Below the pieces are notes generated by a model. The model saw only the letters and a program-made list of their open reading frames with translations. It was not told the origin of the DNA and made no database searches. Both the position numbers and the translations under genes were made by a program. Below are positions 44,553-59,240 of a DNA stretch of 64,000 nucleotides, in pieces (position 1 is the first letter of the stretch; every line of letters starts with the position of its first letter). The stretch is from Rutpela maculata (taxonomy: Eukaryota > Arthropoda > Insecta > Coleoptera > Cerambycidae): NCBI GenBank assembly GCA_936432065.2, contig OW386285.2:181818088-181882087 (forward strand), in the 5' to 3' direction.

Positions 44553-47248
44553 TATTAAATGTGGGCCCTTCTATACATGCATTCAGTACTCATCAACATT
44601 ATCACTGTAGAAGCTGGAAATTGAATTCAGTTCATGTTAACCATGTGATCAAATATGCTGCCCTTTAGCTCACTGAGTCACCAAGTTGGTTAATATTCAC
44701 AACCACCAGATGTACAGAAAGGTAGGTACAAAAAAAAACTTATATTATGGTGAAGCATCTTTAACACTGGGAAAAATTATTTTGCTATGAATAGGTGGCA
44801 ATTATTCGTTTACCGTCCATCGATTGCGCAAAATTACCCTTAGGCGTAATTTTAAATTTTGAATGGAATTTTCACGTATAAATTTATTTATTAGTTGTGA
44901 AAATATAATCTGCAGAATTACCTTTCATTAGATGTAAAATGCAATGTGATATTACGGTGTAATGAAATATTACATCCTAAAATTTCGATGCAATTTTGGG
45001 ATATTGTTTAAAATCCCATTGTAATATTACGATATTTTTACAATGTAAAATTACAAGTAAAATATACAATGTATGTACATTTAGGTGTATTATTGCCTAT
45101 ACGGAGTTTGGAAACCTTGAAGTGGATGATAAAACAAAACAAAAAATTAAATAAGAATTAGTATCACATATACTTTCAATATTTTCGGGAAGACCTTGTA
45201 CTATGTATACAAGTAGTAATCATGAACTGAAGAAATTTTTTTTTTGGTAAATTTCTTTTATAGAAATTACGATTTCAGTGCCATCTAAGTTTTTAAATTA
45301 TTACCTTTGGCATGTAAATGGAGATCATTTTCTACTAAAATTTTCTAAACGTTAGTTGTATAAATTGCAAAAATAAATAAGTTTCTATTTACAGCTACTC
45401 GTAATAAGTAAAATTTGAAGAAAATAACCTCTAACTATTCCATACAAGGAATCACAGAAGGAATTATGTTTTTCATTATGTTGGCACTATCGGGAAATGA
45501 TTTTAAAGTCCTGTTTTTCGTACTTACCTGTTCATTTTTTACGGTCTTTTTTTGTTCCATGAAAAAGTCGAATAAACAGCCTAAGTAGAAACAACTATGT
45601 CTTCCAATTCCGTTGGCATTATCGGGAGATGCTGAAAACTCTCTACTTCTTTTTTTATACTTACCTATCTACGTTTTACTTTCTTTTTTATTGTTGTAAG
45701 GAAAAAATTATTATGTATTGTGAAATCTTTGTTCAAACCAATTGGTTTAAATGATATTTTCAAGATTAAAAAAAATGACAATTATTTTTAAGAAAGAATT
45801 TATAAAAGTTTTTACTTTTGATAAGCAACTTAGTGTACTTTTCGTTTTCTTTTACTTATTATAAGAGTAAAAACTTAAAATACCATCAGCACTTCAACTT
45901 TCTGAACATATATAAAATAGTTTGATGCATTAAGAACTTTCAAAATGCTTATAAATTTCTTCACAAAGAGTAAGCTCAAGATCATGTACAGCTGCATCCC
46001 CCAAAAAGACACAATTTTTGTCACCATGGAGTTTTTTTATTCATTTTCAGAATACTGAATGTGAATGTGAATGTGTCAGAAGCATAAACTACATAAAATA
46101 TTAACGTGTACTTTTCTGGGGCCGCGGGGTACTTATCTCCTTATCTCCTACATAATCTTTTTCTAATAAATTGTGCAGTTTGATGTTTCCACAGAGGGCA
46201 AGAGATAATTTTTTGTTCATAAAATGAGTAAACATGATTTTTAACCAGAATTTTATTTTATTCAAAACTGAATCAAGACTGTCTAGGTTCCTTATTCTAA
46301 TTTGAATAGTACCGTACGAAAGTTAACGTTTTGTGCATTATAAAATTACTTACAAAAATATTTTTATAAAATATATTTTACAACAAATCCTGCAATATAT
46401 GCAACAATGTCAGCACAATAAGGTGTCAAGTGCCAAGCAGATGAATGTATGAAATGTAGTTCCTCAATTTCTTTATAGATACAGGCATATCTTCATCACA
46501 AAAAGTGAAAGAAAAAAAATTGTGCTAATATTTATACATACAGTATCGGAAGATTTTGGATTTGGGTGGCAGGCATAGTTTTAACGGCTTGAAGACCGCC
46601 TACAATAAAGGCGTGTACCAGTGCTCTAGTAGAGGGAGCAAATAATGACGCGCTATTAAGAAAACACGTACATCATTGCTATTAAAAATTTCAGAACCAT
46701 TTATTCAATGGAAGGATGTAGTTGGCTCTGTTCAGTATAGGTAATATTATTACGTGCTTTAATAACTAAAATTATTTAACTCGTAACTCGTTATACTTTC
46801 AAAACGAGTCAAATAATTCTTTACATTTGCAGCAGACAGAGCTGGTGGCACGGGTAGGATGTGTTATACGATAAAAAAGAATAGCCTAGTTGCTTCGCTC
46901 TCATTGCCGACCCAAATGAAACATTTTCTGACACTGTATATAATTTCTTCATAATTTAGATTATTGCAATTTATAACATCTGTTCATACTGATTATTGAA
47001 AAAAAAAACAATAGTCTTCTTCAAGATCGGGTTAGGTCAATATTCATCGTCCAGATCATTTACCTTACATAAGAGAATTTTCTTGTAAATTTTCTTGAAA
47101 ATAATTCATGTCAGTCCTAGAAAAAGTGGCAGATGAATAGCATGCAATCTCCGAACTGGGAAGTTATTTATGGTATATCTAGCCGTCTAGTTTAACTTCA
47201 TAGAAAAAACTAAATTTTACCATGATTTCAAATAAGAATGTGTAATTT
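44553..47248. other. No supported gene
   Basis: AT-rich. A diverged ~130-bp tandem duplication lies at about 45480-45680 (TTGGCA.TATCGGGA..TG shared). No protein domain seen. Confidence 0.45.
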
Positions 47249-47249
47249 T

Positions 47250-47853
47250 ACTTCCACATCCAGTGGAAGTATAGTAACGACAAAAAAATTTTTGTTGTTC
47301 AAACGGGCTTAGAATATCATGAAACGTCGAGATTTTAAGTTTGAGAGAAAAAAGAAATTTCTGTCTGTCTGTAACTTTTTTTTGTGCACGTTTACTCTGG
47401 AACTGTTTAAGATATTGATTTGTTTGGTACACATATGTACTTTACCGAGATCTGGAACTAGATTATATTTTCATCTTGTTCCGTTGAAGGGTTGGGGGTA
47501 AATTGGGGTAAATAGTTAAATCAATCAGGTAAGAGTCCATAAAATTGGTATTTAGTATATACAAGAGAAGCTAAGTCCTCAAAAAAAATTGTTGGCATTA
47601 GCCACCCCCACCCCATTATTAAAGGGGATGAAAAAAATACGTGATTTAGTATGTGTACAAGAACCAGAAACCTCAAAATATTTTTTTACTTCATCCACCC
47701 CCACTACCATCCCCACCCCACTACCGATGTGGGGTATCGTTTTATAGGTTTTTGGGGTAGAGGATTTCAAAAATTATATTATCAAAGTTCCATAAGCAAT
47801 TATTTCCACATACAAAATTGTGACTTTGGATAGAAAATCTGGATGTGGAAGTA
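47250..47853 (+). mobile_element. Repeat E element with 14-15-bp TIRs, copy 1
   Basis: Ends ACTTCCACATCCAG and CTGGATGTGGAAGT. The left end is itself a short palindrome (CTTCCACATCCAGTGGAAG). Contains ATGAAACGTCGAGATTTTA and several CCACCCCCAC blocks. A second copy lies inverted at 51333-52076. No transposase. Confidence 0.65.
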
Positions 47854-48372
47854 GTGATTCCTTGGGCAGCGGTTTTTATTTTTACCTGAGAACCCGTATA
47901 ACCAGGCGATACAGGCTTTTTTTTTCGATACAGATTCGTCAAGATGCTATACATTTTAATCTGTATCTATGGTATATTTAGCGAACCTATACATTTTTAG
48001 GTACTCAAGCTATACAGATGTAATCTTTATCGCGTCTATACCGTATCTTTTACTGTTGTATTTACAAGTTTACCTTTATACATTAGATGTAATTCCTATA
48101 CCCTACATTTAACCTCCCTGTATAGTTTCTACACGCAATATCTATACAGCATCGTTACAGATTACTGTACAGAACATCGATATAGATCCGGCGAAAGAAT
48201 TATTTACCGAGTGTAAGGTCTATCTTTACATATTAAAAGATTTTGTAATTCAGGCATCTCTAGACATTCTTTACAGCAACGTGTTGCGGACGATGCTTTG
48301 CCGGTACCGGTAACATTTGACGTTTATGAAAAATTGTCGCTTGTGCAACACTTGCTATTCTACGTTAATCTA
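47854..48372. other. No supported gene
   Basis: AT-rich. A ~22-bp stretch (CCCGTATAACCA) has a weak inverse match near 50910. Confidence 0.4.
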
Positions 48373-49228
48373 CCATTTTCTATGTGGCTGAAGACAGAAA
48401 CGAAATCAGAAATGAGAAACGATTATTTACAGTGGACCAATGAAGTAATGCACATGAAGTTAAAATCTTTGTAATTACAGAATTGGATAGTATTTTCCTA
48501 TAAAACCAAACATGTATGTTGAAAAGGGTTGAGCAGCTAAAGTTATCTAAAGCAAAACACGGATTTTAAGAGAGTGAAACACCCCAAAAACTGTAAACTG
48601 TAAAAATAAGATAACTATAAGATAACTATTGTAAAAAAGTTTTTAAGACTTTCATATTTTAGGGTGTGACAGAAAAGAGCATTTCCAATATTGCATAATT
48701 TTGATTTAATAAAAAACAGAGTTTAAGAGGGTAAAACACCCCAAAAGCTATCTAAAAATAATGTAACTATTGCAAAAAAGTTTTCAACACTCTCCCATTT
48801 TAGGGTATGTTAGAAAAAAGCATTTCCAATATTGCATAATTTTTATTTAACGAAAGATAGGGGATAAGGGGGTGACACACCCCAAAAACTATATAAAAAT
48901 TGTAAAAACTTTTAGCGCTTTCAGATTTTGGAGGGTGATAGAAAAGACTATTTCCAAGATAGCATAATTGGGATTTAATAAAAAACAGAGTTTAAGAGGG
49001 TAAAACACCCCAAAAACTATGAATAATGTAACTATTGCAAAAAAGTTTCTAACACTTTTCTATTTTAGGGTATGTCAGAAAAGAGCATTTCCAATATTGG
49101 ATAATTTTTCTTTAACAAAAAACAGGGGATACACCCCAAGGACTATTTAAAAATAATATAAAAATTGTAAAATTTTCATAAAATCTCATTTCTGATTTCG
49201 TTTCTGTCTTCAGCTACATCCATTTTCT
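48373..49228. repeat. Minisatellite bounded by inverted repeats
   Basis: ~44-bp inverted repeats (48373-48416 and 49185-49228; shared CTGAAGACAGAAACGAAATC) enclose about 48550-49170, five imperfect copies of a ~130-165-bp unit. Each unit has ACACCCCAAAAACTAT, then AAAAAGTTTTT, then GCATTTCCAATATTGCATAA. The layout resembles a foldback/MITE whose core has amplified. Confidence 0.6.
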
Positions 49229-49811
49229 CTCTGGCCAACGCTGATATTATACCATTAATAAATAATAGATGTAGTAGCAGTAACTGCACTGATGAATACA
49301 TGCTGGTTTATCTTGGTAGCAATCTTTCGTCTTTTGTAACGTCTGTTTTTCTCTATTATGGCATCTTGAACGCTTTTGCGATAGCGTTTTCCTAGAAGCT
49401 GTGGAATTTTTGAAGGTTATGTTATTTTTATTTATCAGATTTATGTTTAACGGTGATATAGTGTCAAGAATGAAAAAATACAGATGCGATGAGTCAAACT
49501 TGTTTCTATAGAAATTTAACCAATATGCAAAGAAAAATTAATAGAATTTTAAAAACATAATAAATAACAATAACTACAGGTATTTTAAGGATTCTGCCTC
49601 ACTAATAAATTTGGAAATTGCAGGATCTTTTACGTAAGATAAAATGCACATTTATACCTAATATTGTTTCTTAAAAACTACCATAAATATTCATCTAATA
49701 TGTGTCTATCTCAATTTCCTATAATAAATTTAAGTATTAGGTACCGATATAATTTATTGTCATTTAATATAAAATCCCGATATCCATTACAATAACTGTT
49801 ATCATTAAATT

Positions 49812-49851
49812 TGCTGGATACCACGATGGCGCAGTCAGTTAAGGCGCTAGG
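49812..49851 (+). other. tRNA-like sequence, 5' part (A box)
   Basis: TGGCGCAGTCAGTTAAGGCG fits a pol III A box. It ends in GCGCTAGG, the left target duplication of the LINE insertion. The B-box half resumes at 50425. Confidence 0.55.
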
Positions 49852-50424
49852 CACAGAGAACCGAATTCTAACACCAATTTCGATCGGGGATCAACAAATT
49901 CCAATCAAACGGTGCGTGAAGTATTTGGGAGTTAACTTGGACAAATGACTGACATTTAACACCCACATTAACGAGAGTATACGTAAGGTCTACTTCATGT
50001 CCAGGAGTCTGTACCTGCTCCTGGCCAGGGGTAACGGACTTAACCGACAAAATAAAAAACTATTGTACACAATGGTGATCAGGCCGGCAATCACATACGC
50101 GGCGCCGGTGTGGTGCAGCATACCGGCCACGACAATGAGAAAATTTAAAGTGTTTATGCGCCTCATCTCTGGTTCAGACAGGTACACCTCCCTCAGAGAT
50201 TTATACGCACGATGTCACGACATAACCCCACTAGCGGACTACGTCCAAGAAATCTCCCAGAAATTCTATCAATTCAAACTGGGTGATAGTCCGCTTACCT
50301 GCAACATAACCCGAATTAGACAGCATAATGCCATACTTCATATGTCTGGCTGGCTCCGGGACAGTTTCCGGGGAGACACATATTTATAATTTAATTTATA
50401 TAAAGTATTGTTTGATTTGATTTT
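49852..50424 (+). mobile_element. 5'-truncated Jockey-type LINE insertion
   Basis: 573 bp between perfect GCGCTAGG duplications (49844-49851 and 50425-50432). It contains the end of a reverse transcriptase ORF and a short 3' UTR. 5' truncation with a target duplication is the normal outcome of target-primed reverse transcription. A 3' poly-A tail is not evident. Confidence 0.75.
49868..50389 (+). pseudogene. LINE reverse transcriptase C-terminus
   Basis: The frame reads YLGVNLDK (just before a stop), HINESIRKVYFMSRSLYLLL, YTMVIRPAITYAAPVWCSIP and RLISGSDRYTSLRDLYARC, which is the thumb/C-terminal region typical of Jockey-clade ORF2. It ends at 50389. One in-frame stop and 5' truncation make it a pseudogene. 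Confidence 0.75.
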
Positions 50425-50480
50425 GCGCTAGGATAAGCGAGATGCGTACATAGCAGACGTGGGTTCGAGACCTAAACAAG
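50425..50480 (+). other. tRNA-like sequence, 3' part (B box)
   Basis: Begins with the right GCGCTAGG duplication and contains GGGTTCGAGACC, a pol III B-box match. Together with 49812-49851 it would have formed one tRNA-derived SINE head or tRNA relic before the LINE inserted. Confidence 0.55.
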
Positions 50481-51332
50481 GAAAGTAAAATTGTTTAATT
50501 ATCACTATAAATAATGAATTTACGGAATACTAATATTAATTGGAGCATGATAGCGAAGGAATTGAAATGCGTCGCGGTGGTTGGGTGATTAAAAAAGTGT
50601 TTATTTTCATCTATTTTTTTTAATTAGAAATAAAGATTTATTCTTTAACGGGGCTATACTCGTTATTTACAAAATCATAGAATAAACCTTTACATGAACT
50701 GTATTCCAACGAAATGCAAACGTGCCTTTATCAATAAGCAAACTTTATTGAATCGGTATTATTTCGTTATCCAGGCGTTAGCGTACTGTATTAGATCGGT
50801 ACGTATGCCGCATCTTTGCTGTATCCATAGCGTAATGATAACCGAATTAAATTAATGATATCGAATTAAAGATACGACTATAGATTCTCTATATAAACTG
50901 TACAGCGTGGTTATACGGGAAGCACATTAGTGCCAGTTGATGAAGAAGTACTTGCCAGAGAAGGAAATGTTTTCTTCTTCAAATATTTTATGCCACTCGG
51001 CTTTATTATAAAATCACTTGGTATAAAGTGATCTGAGCATATAGAGATGTTAGTGATATCAATATTTTCCTTTCCCAAAAATAGAACACCACAATTCTCT
51101 CATACTAGCATTCTTTGGGAACCTACAAAGTAATGTTGAGTACCGTTAAGCTAAACTTTTCTTAAATATTAGGAATAATCATCGTAAAATGTTATTCCCA
51201 ATAAAGCAATTTTATCATTACTATTAATTATTGTTTTATATTTATACATTAGCACAGCCAAAACATAAATTATTTGCTTTACTAGGTATCCAGGATCTAA
51301 AAAAAAAACGGTGCCCAAGAAATCACTACTTT
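50481..51332. other. No supported gene
   Basis: AT-rich, no recognisable domain or repeat except the weak inverse match near 50910. Confidence 0.4.
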
Positions 51333-52076
51333 CACATCCAGGTTTCCTATTCAAGTCTCTTACTATGTGGATATAATTGTTTATGGAACTTTAATAATAT
51401 AATATTTAAAACCCATAAAACGATGCATGGGGGTGGATGAAGTAAAAAAAAAATTTTGAGGCTTTTGTTTCTTATACACACTAAATCACAATTTCATTTA
51501 TTTCACGCCTTTTAATAATGAGATGGGGGTGGTAACGGGGGTGGCCAATGCCAAAACTTTTTTTGAGGCCTTAGCTTCTCTTGATTTACCTATTTACCCT
51601 CATTTGCCCTTCACTCCTTCAACGGAATAAGATCAGACGATAATCAAGGTAGATCCCGTTCAGGGTTCATAGCAATTTTTTAAACTTAAATTCCCTGATT
51701 TATCCAGGTTTGGACACTGCTGCGTCACGAAATAATCGGCACGAAACTAGAAATATAAAACTCATTTTTTTATGAACCGGGGTGGGATGAAAAATTATTT
51801 TCAAATTCCCAGACTTTTCCCTAACTAATTTCAAATTCCCTCACTTTTCCAGGTTTTCCAGGTCGCTATGAACCTTGTCGTTACAATACATACGTGTAGG
51901 CACCAAATTTCAAGTCAATATCTTAAACGATTTCAGAGTAATCGTGAGCACAAAAAAATTACAGACTTAACGACAGATAGAGAGACAGACATTATTAAAA
52001 TCTCGACGTTTCATGACACTCTAAGCCCATTTGAACAATAAAAACTAAAAAAAAATTCCACTGGATGTGGAAGTAA
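51333..52076 (-). mobile_element. Repeat E element, copy 2 (inverted)
   Basis: Ends CTACTTTCACATCCAG and CTGGATGTGGAAGT; the interior matches 47250-47853 in reverse (for example AAAATCTCGACGTTTCATGA). It is longer because a small MITE sits inside at 51663-51874. Confidence 0.65.
51663..51874. mobile_element. Small MITE nested in repeat E copy 2
   Basis: 10-bp TIR GGTTCATAGC/GCTATGAACC. Next to each end is AAATTCCCT.A.TT..CCAGG, so the subterminal parts are also related. Copy 1 of repeat E lacks it. Confidence 0.55.
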
Positions 52077-52779
52077 TAGCAATAAAATTAACACGCACAT
52101 AATTTATAATGTGTTGTATGATAATCACATTTTTGTTTTTGTGTAATTTCCATACATTGAAGTTTGTCCAAGAACATAAATATTTATTTATTAAAATCGC
52201 GACAATATCGTACCTATTTTATGTAATAATTGTTGGTTAAATTTTCATAACCTCTAAGGATATTAATTATTATAATATTATTGTTAAAACTATATACGGA
52301 ACCCCATCATGTTACGACTATGATCTACTTACTTATGAAACGATCGATTTTCATTTTTATTAAACTGCTTTCTGCAAACGGCAAACGGCACAGCACTTCA
52401 CCATTTTACAGTAAATATATTGTCACTAAACTGTGTAAATATGAATACTGAATATTATTTAGGTATTAAGGAAATCACAATTTAAAATAAAATGACTTTT
52501 TCACCACTTTTTGGTCGGAGAACACGAAAAACATTTATCGACATTAATGGCGGACGTTGTCTGAACCGATCGTGTTCGAAACAGCCGCGAATAGGCCGAT
52601 GGACCAATCATGAACTTATAGGAAGAAGTGCCTTAGATTGTGACTATCTCAGCAACATGGAATCCAATATCATTATGTATCTAGATACAAGTTCTTTAAG
52701 CGGAGACTGCACTTTAGATATTTTGCTACTTTTGTTTTTTTTTATGTTCTTAATCAAAAAACTTTAGCATCTAAAATTA
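52077..52779. other. No supported gene
   Basis: The 91-codon frame at 52492-52767 has no recognisable domain. Confidence 0.4.
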
Positions 52780-54389
<1,610 letters not shown>

Positions 54390-54410
54390 ATTGGCGCAGT
54401 CGGTAGGATC
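54390..54410 (+). other. Primer-binding site
   Basis: TTGGCGCAGTCGGTAGGATC directly follows the LTR and matches the PBS style of 17.6/297-type errantiviruses (tRNA-Ser as I recall; to be verified). Confidence 0.75.
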
Positions 54411-54727
54411 CGTAAAACACAGTCAGAACAAGGAACCTGAACCTAACTGGCAGTGGTGGATCAAATCCTTCAACGGCAGAAACGAACCAAGATCCCTTCA
54501 AGAAGAAACAAACACGCAAGAAATAAAAATATTAAGAAGCAATCACGCAAACAACAAACGACAGATCACCACACACTCTCATAAAACCACTAATGTAAGT
54601 ACATTTAACTTTGAATCATTAAGTGCATCGAAAGTTTTAATTTTTTTCCCTCGTTAATATTTTTCGCGAACCGTCAGTTCTATCATCCAATTTTCCCCTT
54701 TTCCCAATTTAATCAAATCCTGTAAAA

Positions 54728-56108
54728 ATGCCAAACGACCAAGAGAGACGTCAACTCGAACAAGACGAACGTCAACTCGAACAAGACGAACGTCAACTCG
54801 AACACGACGTACGTCAATTAGAACCCTACAAGCTATCAGAAATTTTTTCAATAGTCCCCGAATTCGATGGTGACCAAATCTTTTTAAATACGTTTCTTAA
54901 CGCTTGCGATCATTCGCATGGCATGGCCATTGGTGACCAGCAAAAGCTGCTAACCTTGCACATTAAAAATAAGCTCCGCGGACGAGCAGCACAATTAATT
55001 TATTCGAGAAATCCAGCGACTTGGGCTGAAATTAAACAGCTTCTATCAGTTCATTTCGGAGATTCACGCGACTTAACGTCCCTGATACAGGACCTGCAGC
55101 GTATCAAGCAACTTCCAAATGAATCGTCCCTAACCTTCTTCTCCCGTCTGCAAACCCATAATGCTAAAATGCATGCTGCAGTACAGAAATCGCGTCTAAC
55201 TGTAGAACAAAAAACCGCTCAGTCTCAACTCGTCGAGACGATGACGCTAAACACTCTTCTTACTGGTCTAGAACCCCGTCTAGGACAGATTATAAGGGCA
55301 GGAAATCCCCCTGACATGCTCCAAGCATCCATTCGCATCAGACGAGAACTCCAGCTCTCTTATTTTGAAAACCAAAAGTTTAATAAAACAAGCAACTCCC
55401 GAGACGTCCAAACCACCCCTATACGAAAACCAAATGTCCCAACCAATTCTCAAAAAACGTGCACATACTGCAAACGAACAGGCCACCTCATCAATGAATG
55501 CCGCGCACGCCAGCAATCCTCACAATCATTTAATTATACGAGTTTTACTCCACAAAATTTCAACTCGAATCCTCAGAGGCAATATGCTGCCCCTCAACAA
55601 CAACAACAACAACAACAACAAAGGTCATTTCTCCAACAAAACTTTTCTAACCAAAATCAAAGGCCAAATCAATTCCCCAACAGACCAAATCAATTTCAAC
55701 CTCGACCGTCTGTAATACAACCAAATCCAAATTTTAACCGAAATGATCAGCCCCGAACACATCATATAAATTATCCGATGCAAAACTACCCAAACGAGAA
55801 ATATCGAGAATACTCTAACTCAGAATACTCAGGAATTCCCATCCGAACCACAAGAATATTATTCAGAAGAGCCGTATCAATACCCTAATACTTCCCAGGA
55901 TTTTCAATTAGGTCCTCAAACTCTTCACGACCCCCCGAACTATCAAACTCAATGTCCCGAAACTTTTACACAGGAGAACCCTGTTATGTTCCCGGAGATG
56001 ACTCTGGAGGACTACAACCCAATTTCAGATCTGGCATCCCAAGTCCAGTCAATGAACCTGGACAACTTCAACCCCAATTTGAACTTCCCCGAACAAGACT
56101 TCATTTAA
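54728..56108 (+). pseudogene. Gag, one frameshift
   Basis: ATG at 54728. The N-terminus has a tandem heptad-like repeat (RQLEQDE, three to four times), then a capsid-like region. A CCHC knuckle, CTYCKRTGHLINEC, lies near residue 240. A Gln/Asn/Pro-rich tail follows. The frame stops at 55888, but the acidic C-terminal tail continues in another frame to 56106-56108, which implies a one-base indel near 55800-55830. That true gag frame lies +1 to pol, as expected for a -1 gag-pol frameshift. Confidence 0.8.
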
Positions 56109-57736
56109 ATCCCCTTCTAACCGTCAAATCTAAAAATCTGTACTATATCAAAGATGCCACCAATACCTTTAAACTCTTGATTGATACCGGTTCAGGAATC
56201 TCGATATTTAAAGAAAAAACCGCCGAAAAATTTTCGAATAAATTTTCCGAAAATGCCGTTATTCAAGGAATAACCAACGAAAAAATCTTAATAAAAGAAT
56301 CCAAACTTATTCCATTTAAAGTAGGCGATCCTCATAAAGTATACATTTACAATCTAGACATAGAATTTGACGGATTACTCGGATCGGATTTTCTAGAACA
56401 TTACGGTTGCATAATAGACATAAAAAACAAAAAACTCACTACTAACTATAAAACAATACCCCTCTTCAAAGCAGGTGACGAGGCTAGCGAAACTCCAATC
56501 ATCATTAAAAACACGCATTTTAACGAAAATTTCACAAAAAACATAATTTCCATCGAACCTAGAACCGAGCAAGTTTTCAAATTAAGATGTAATCTAACAA
56601 ATACTGATGCTATACTGCTAGCTCAGGAAGTAGAAAAGGTCAGATTACCTAACGCTATAGTTAAAGTAAATGAAAAAGGTGAATTTCTAACTTCCGTAAT
56701 TAACGCCAATGCTATACCTAAGATAATTGACTTTTCAGACTTAAAATTAGAACCAGTTACGCATTTCGATTTAGCTTGCAATGTAAATATTCCAAACACG
56801 AATTTGAATGAATTACAAAACGATGCCACGGACAGGCTGTGCGAAATTCAGAACCAATTACGTCTAGAACACCTCAACGACGAAGAAAGAGAATCGATTG
56901 TAAATTTATGTCTCAAATTTTCGGACATCTTCTACCTAGAAGGTGACTCCTTAACATTTACAAACGAAATAAAGCATTCAATAGACACTAACAATGCCAA
57001 ACCTGTTTTCACTAAATCATACAGGTACCCCCAAATTCATAAAGAAGAGGTTAAACGTCAAATGACAGAAATGCTCAATCAAGGCATAATTCAGCCGTCC
57101 ATCTCACCCTGGTCCTCCCCAGTATGGGTCGTACCAAAGAAGCTTGACGCCTCAGGCAAACAAAAATGGAGAGTCGTAATTGACTATCGAAAACTCAATG
57201 AGCTAACCGTTAACGACAAATACCCGTTGCCTAATATTTCAGATCTCCTCGATCAATTAGGGAAGTGTGAATATTTCACCACTTTAGATCTTGCGTCTGG
57301 TTTTCACCAGATTGAAATTAGTAAAGAAGACATCCAAAAGACAGCATTTTCTGTAAAAAACGGCCACTATGAATTTGTTCGTATGCCGTTTGGGTTGAAA
57401 AATGCACCCTCCACCTTCCAACGCATTATGGACAACATTTTGTTAGGCATTCAAAATGAACGCTGTCTCGTGTATATGGATGACATAATAATATATTCAC
57501 CCACTATTCACGAGCTCATTTCCAGACTTACAGAGGTCTTTAAAAGGTTAAGGAAAGCCAATCTTAAAATCCAGCCAGATAAGTGCCAATTTCTAAGGAA
57601 AGAAGTAGCTTATCTAGGTCACCTTATTACCCAAGACGGAGTCAAACCGAATCCCTCAAAAATTGACTGTATCCGAAACTTTCCAGAACCTAAGACACCA
57701 AAAGAGATTAAATCCTTTTTAGGATTGGCCGGTTAA
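55952..57736 (+). pseudogene. Pol: protease and reverse transcriptase
   Basis: Protease has the active-site motif LLIDTGSGISIF. Reverse transcriptase runs from about SPWSSPVWVVPKK through LDLASGFHQIEI and MPFGLKNAPSTFQRIM to CLVYMDDIIIYS, with the catalytic YMDD intact. The frame ends at LGLAG, where a short deletion near 57735 removes the RT/RNase H connection and introduces a stop. Confidence 0.88.
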
Positions 57737-57744
57737 ACCTCTTA

Positions 57745-59240
57745 CTAAGCTTCTGCAAAAGGACATTCCATTCAATTTTGATTCGAATTGCAAAAATTCC
57801 TTTGAAGATCTGAAAATCGCACTAACCTCAACCCCTATTTTGATTTACCCAAACTTCGATGATACCTTTCTCCTAACAACCGATGCTAGCGCATACGCCA
57901 TTGGAGCCGTGCTATCGCAAGGACCCGTAGGTAAAGACCTCCCAATAGCCTACGCATCGCGAACCTTATGTAGCGCGGAAACAAAGTACTCCACGATAGA
58001 AAGAAAGCTATTAGCTATCGTATGGGCAGTCAAACATTTCAGGCCGTACCTTTTCGGACGAAGATTTAAACTTATTACCGACCATCGACCTCTGACTTGG
58101 CTCTTTTCGATTAAAGATCCCGGTAGTAGGCTCGCACGCTGGCGCCTCAAGCTGGAGGAATATGACTACGAGATCATATACAAGCCAGGCAAAATTAACA
58201 AAAACGCGGACGCCTTATCTCGCATTAAAGTTAATCATATACAAAAATGCGTGGCGTTTCATAATAACGCACAAAACTTAGACAACCCACCTGACCCAGA
58301 AAACATTCCCGATGACGAAGACGTACCACCCGAACAAGTAGTCCAAGAGTACGAAACGTCCGAAAAATTATATCAGACAACATCCCTAATCGATTACTCT
58401 AAAATCCGAGTCTCAAATAACCAACTGCTCGACAAAGACCATAAACATATAATTACATTCTTTCAGCAAGACAGTTTGCAAGACTTCCACTATAAAATTA
58501 TAGAGGATATCCTTGAAGAAAATCCCGACTTTTCTAATAGTAAAATTAATACCGTGTCTAGCAAAACAGTAAAAAATAGGTCTTACCATATTGTACCCCT
58601 ACCTTTCGACCCTATGTCAGCGATATTGCAACTCTTCGTTACAATATATAAAAATCAAAATGACATTGATCAGTCTAAAACATACTACGTCGAAAATAAC
58701 TTGAACTTGCCCATTCTCGAAATTTTCTCCTTTATATTTAGCGACAAAGAAATAAAATTAGTAATTTGTCAAGACGTTGTAACAAACCCCGATGAAGACC
58801 AAATCCCCATTATTCTCAATCAATTTCATGCCGGAAAGAACAACCTCCATCGCCGTATAAATGAAACCATACGTAGAATAAAGAACAAGTATAATTGGGC
58901 TGGATTAACAAAAGACGTAGAAAAATTCGTAAAGGCTTGTGAAACATGTCAAAAAGCAAAAATCTTACGAAAGAACCTCGATAACCCTTTAGTTATTACC
59001 GAAACACCGAGAACCCCTTTCGAACGAATTAACATCGACGTCATGGAAATTCCCACAAAAAACTCACTAAGTTCACACAAGCATACGCCATACCAGATAA
59101 AACCGCGAAATCCATCGCGAATACCCTTCTACTTTATTTCCAACACTACGGTACACCCCTCCGTATACACTGCGATTCCGGACGAGAATTCGAAAACCGA
59201 CTTCTCAAAGACCTTTGCATTCTTTACGATATCAAGTTAA
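57745..59240 (+). pseudogene. Pol: RNase H and N-terminal integrase
   Basis: RNase H shows TTDASAYAIGAVL, YSTIERKLLAIVWA and the ITDHRPL motif, then ADALSRI. The integrase zinc region (QFHAGKNNLHRR, CETCQKAK) and the first catalytic aspartate (RINIDVMEIP) follow. A frameshift near 59062, with some sequence lost, cuts the core. The remaining codons to 59240 are out of frame. Confidence 0.85.

Noticed and set aside
45950..46060. Minus-strand open stretch GDKNCVFLGDAAVHDLELTL
   Set aside because: It looks protein-like and ends in a stop, but the acceptor-like AG upstream leads into stops in all three frames and there is no start codon in frame. Too short to support.
47885..50930. Weak inverse match CCCGTATAACCA at both positions, as TIRs of a 3-kb element
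   Set aside because: Only about 22 imperfect bases match and nothing between supports one element.
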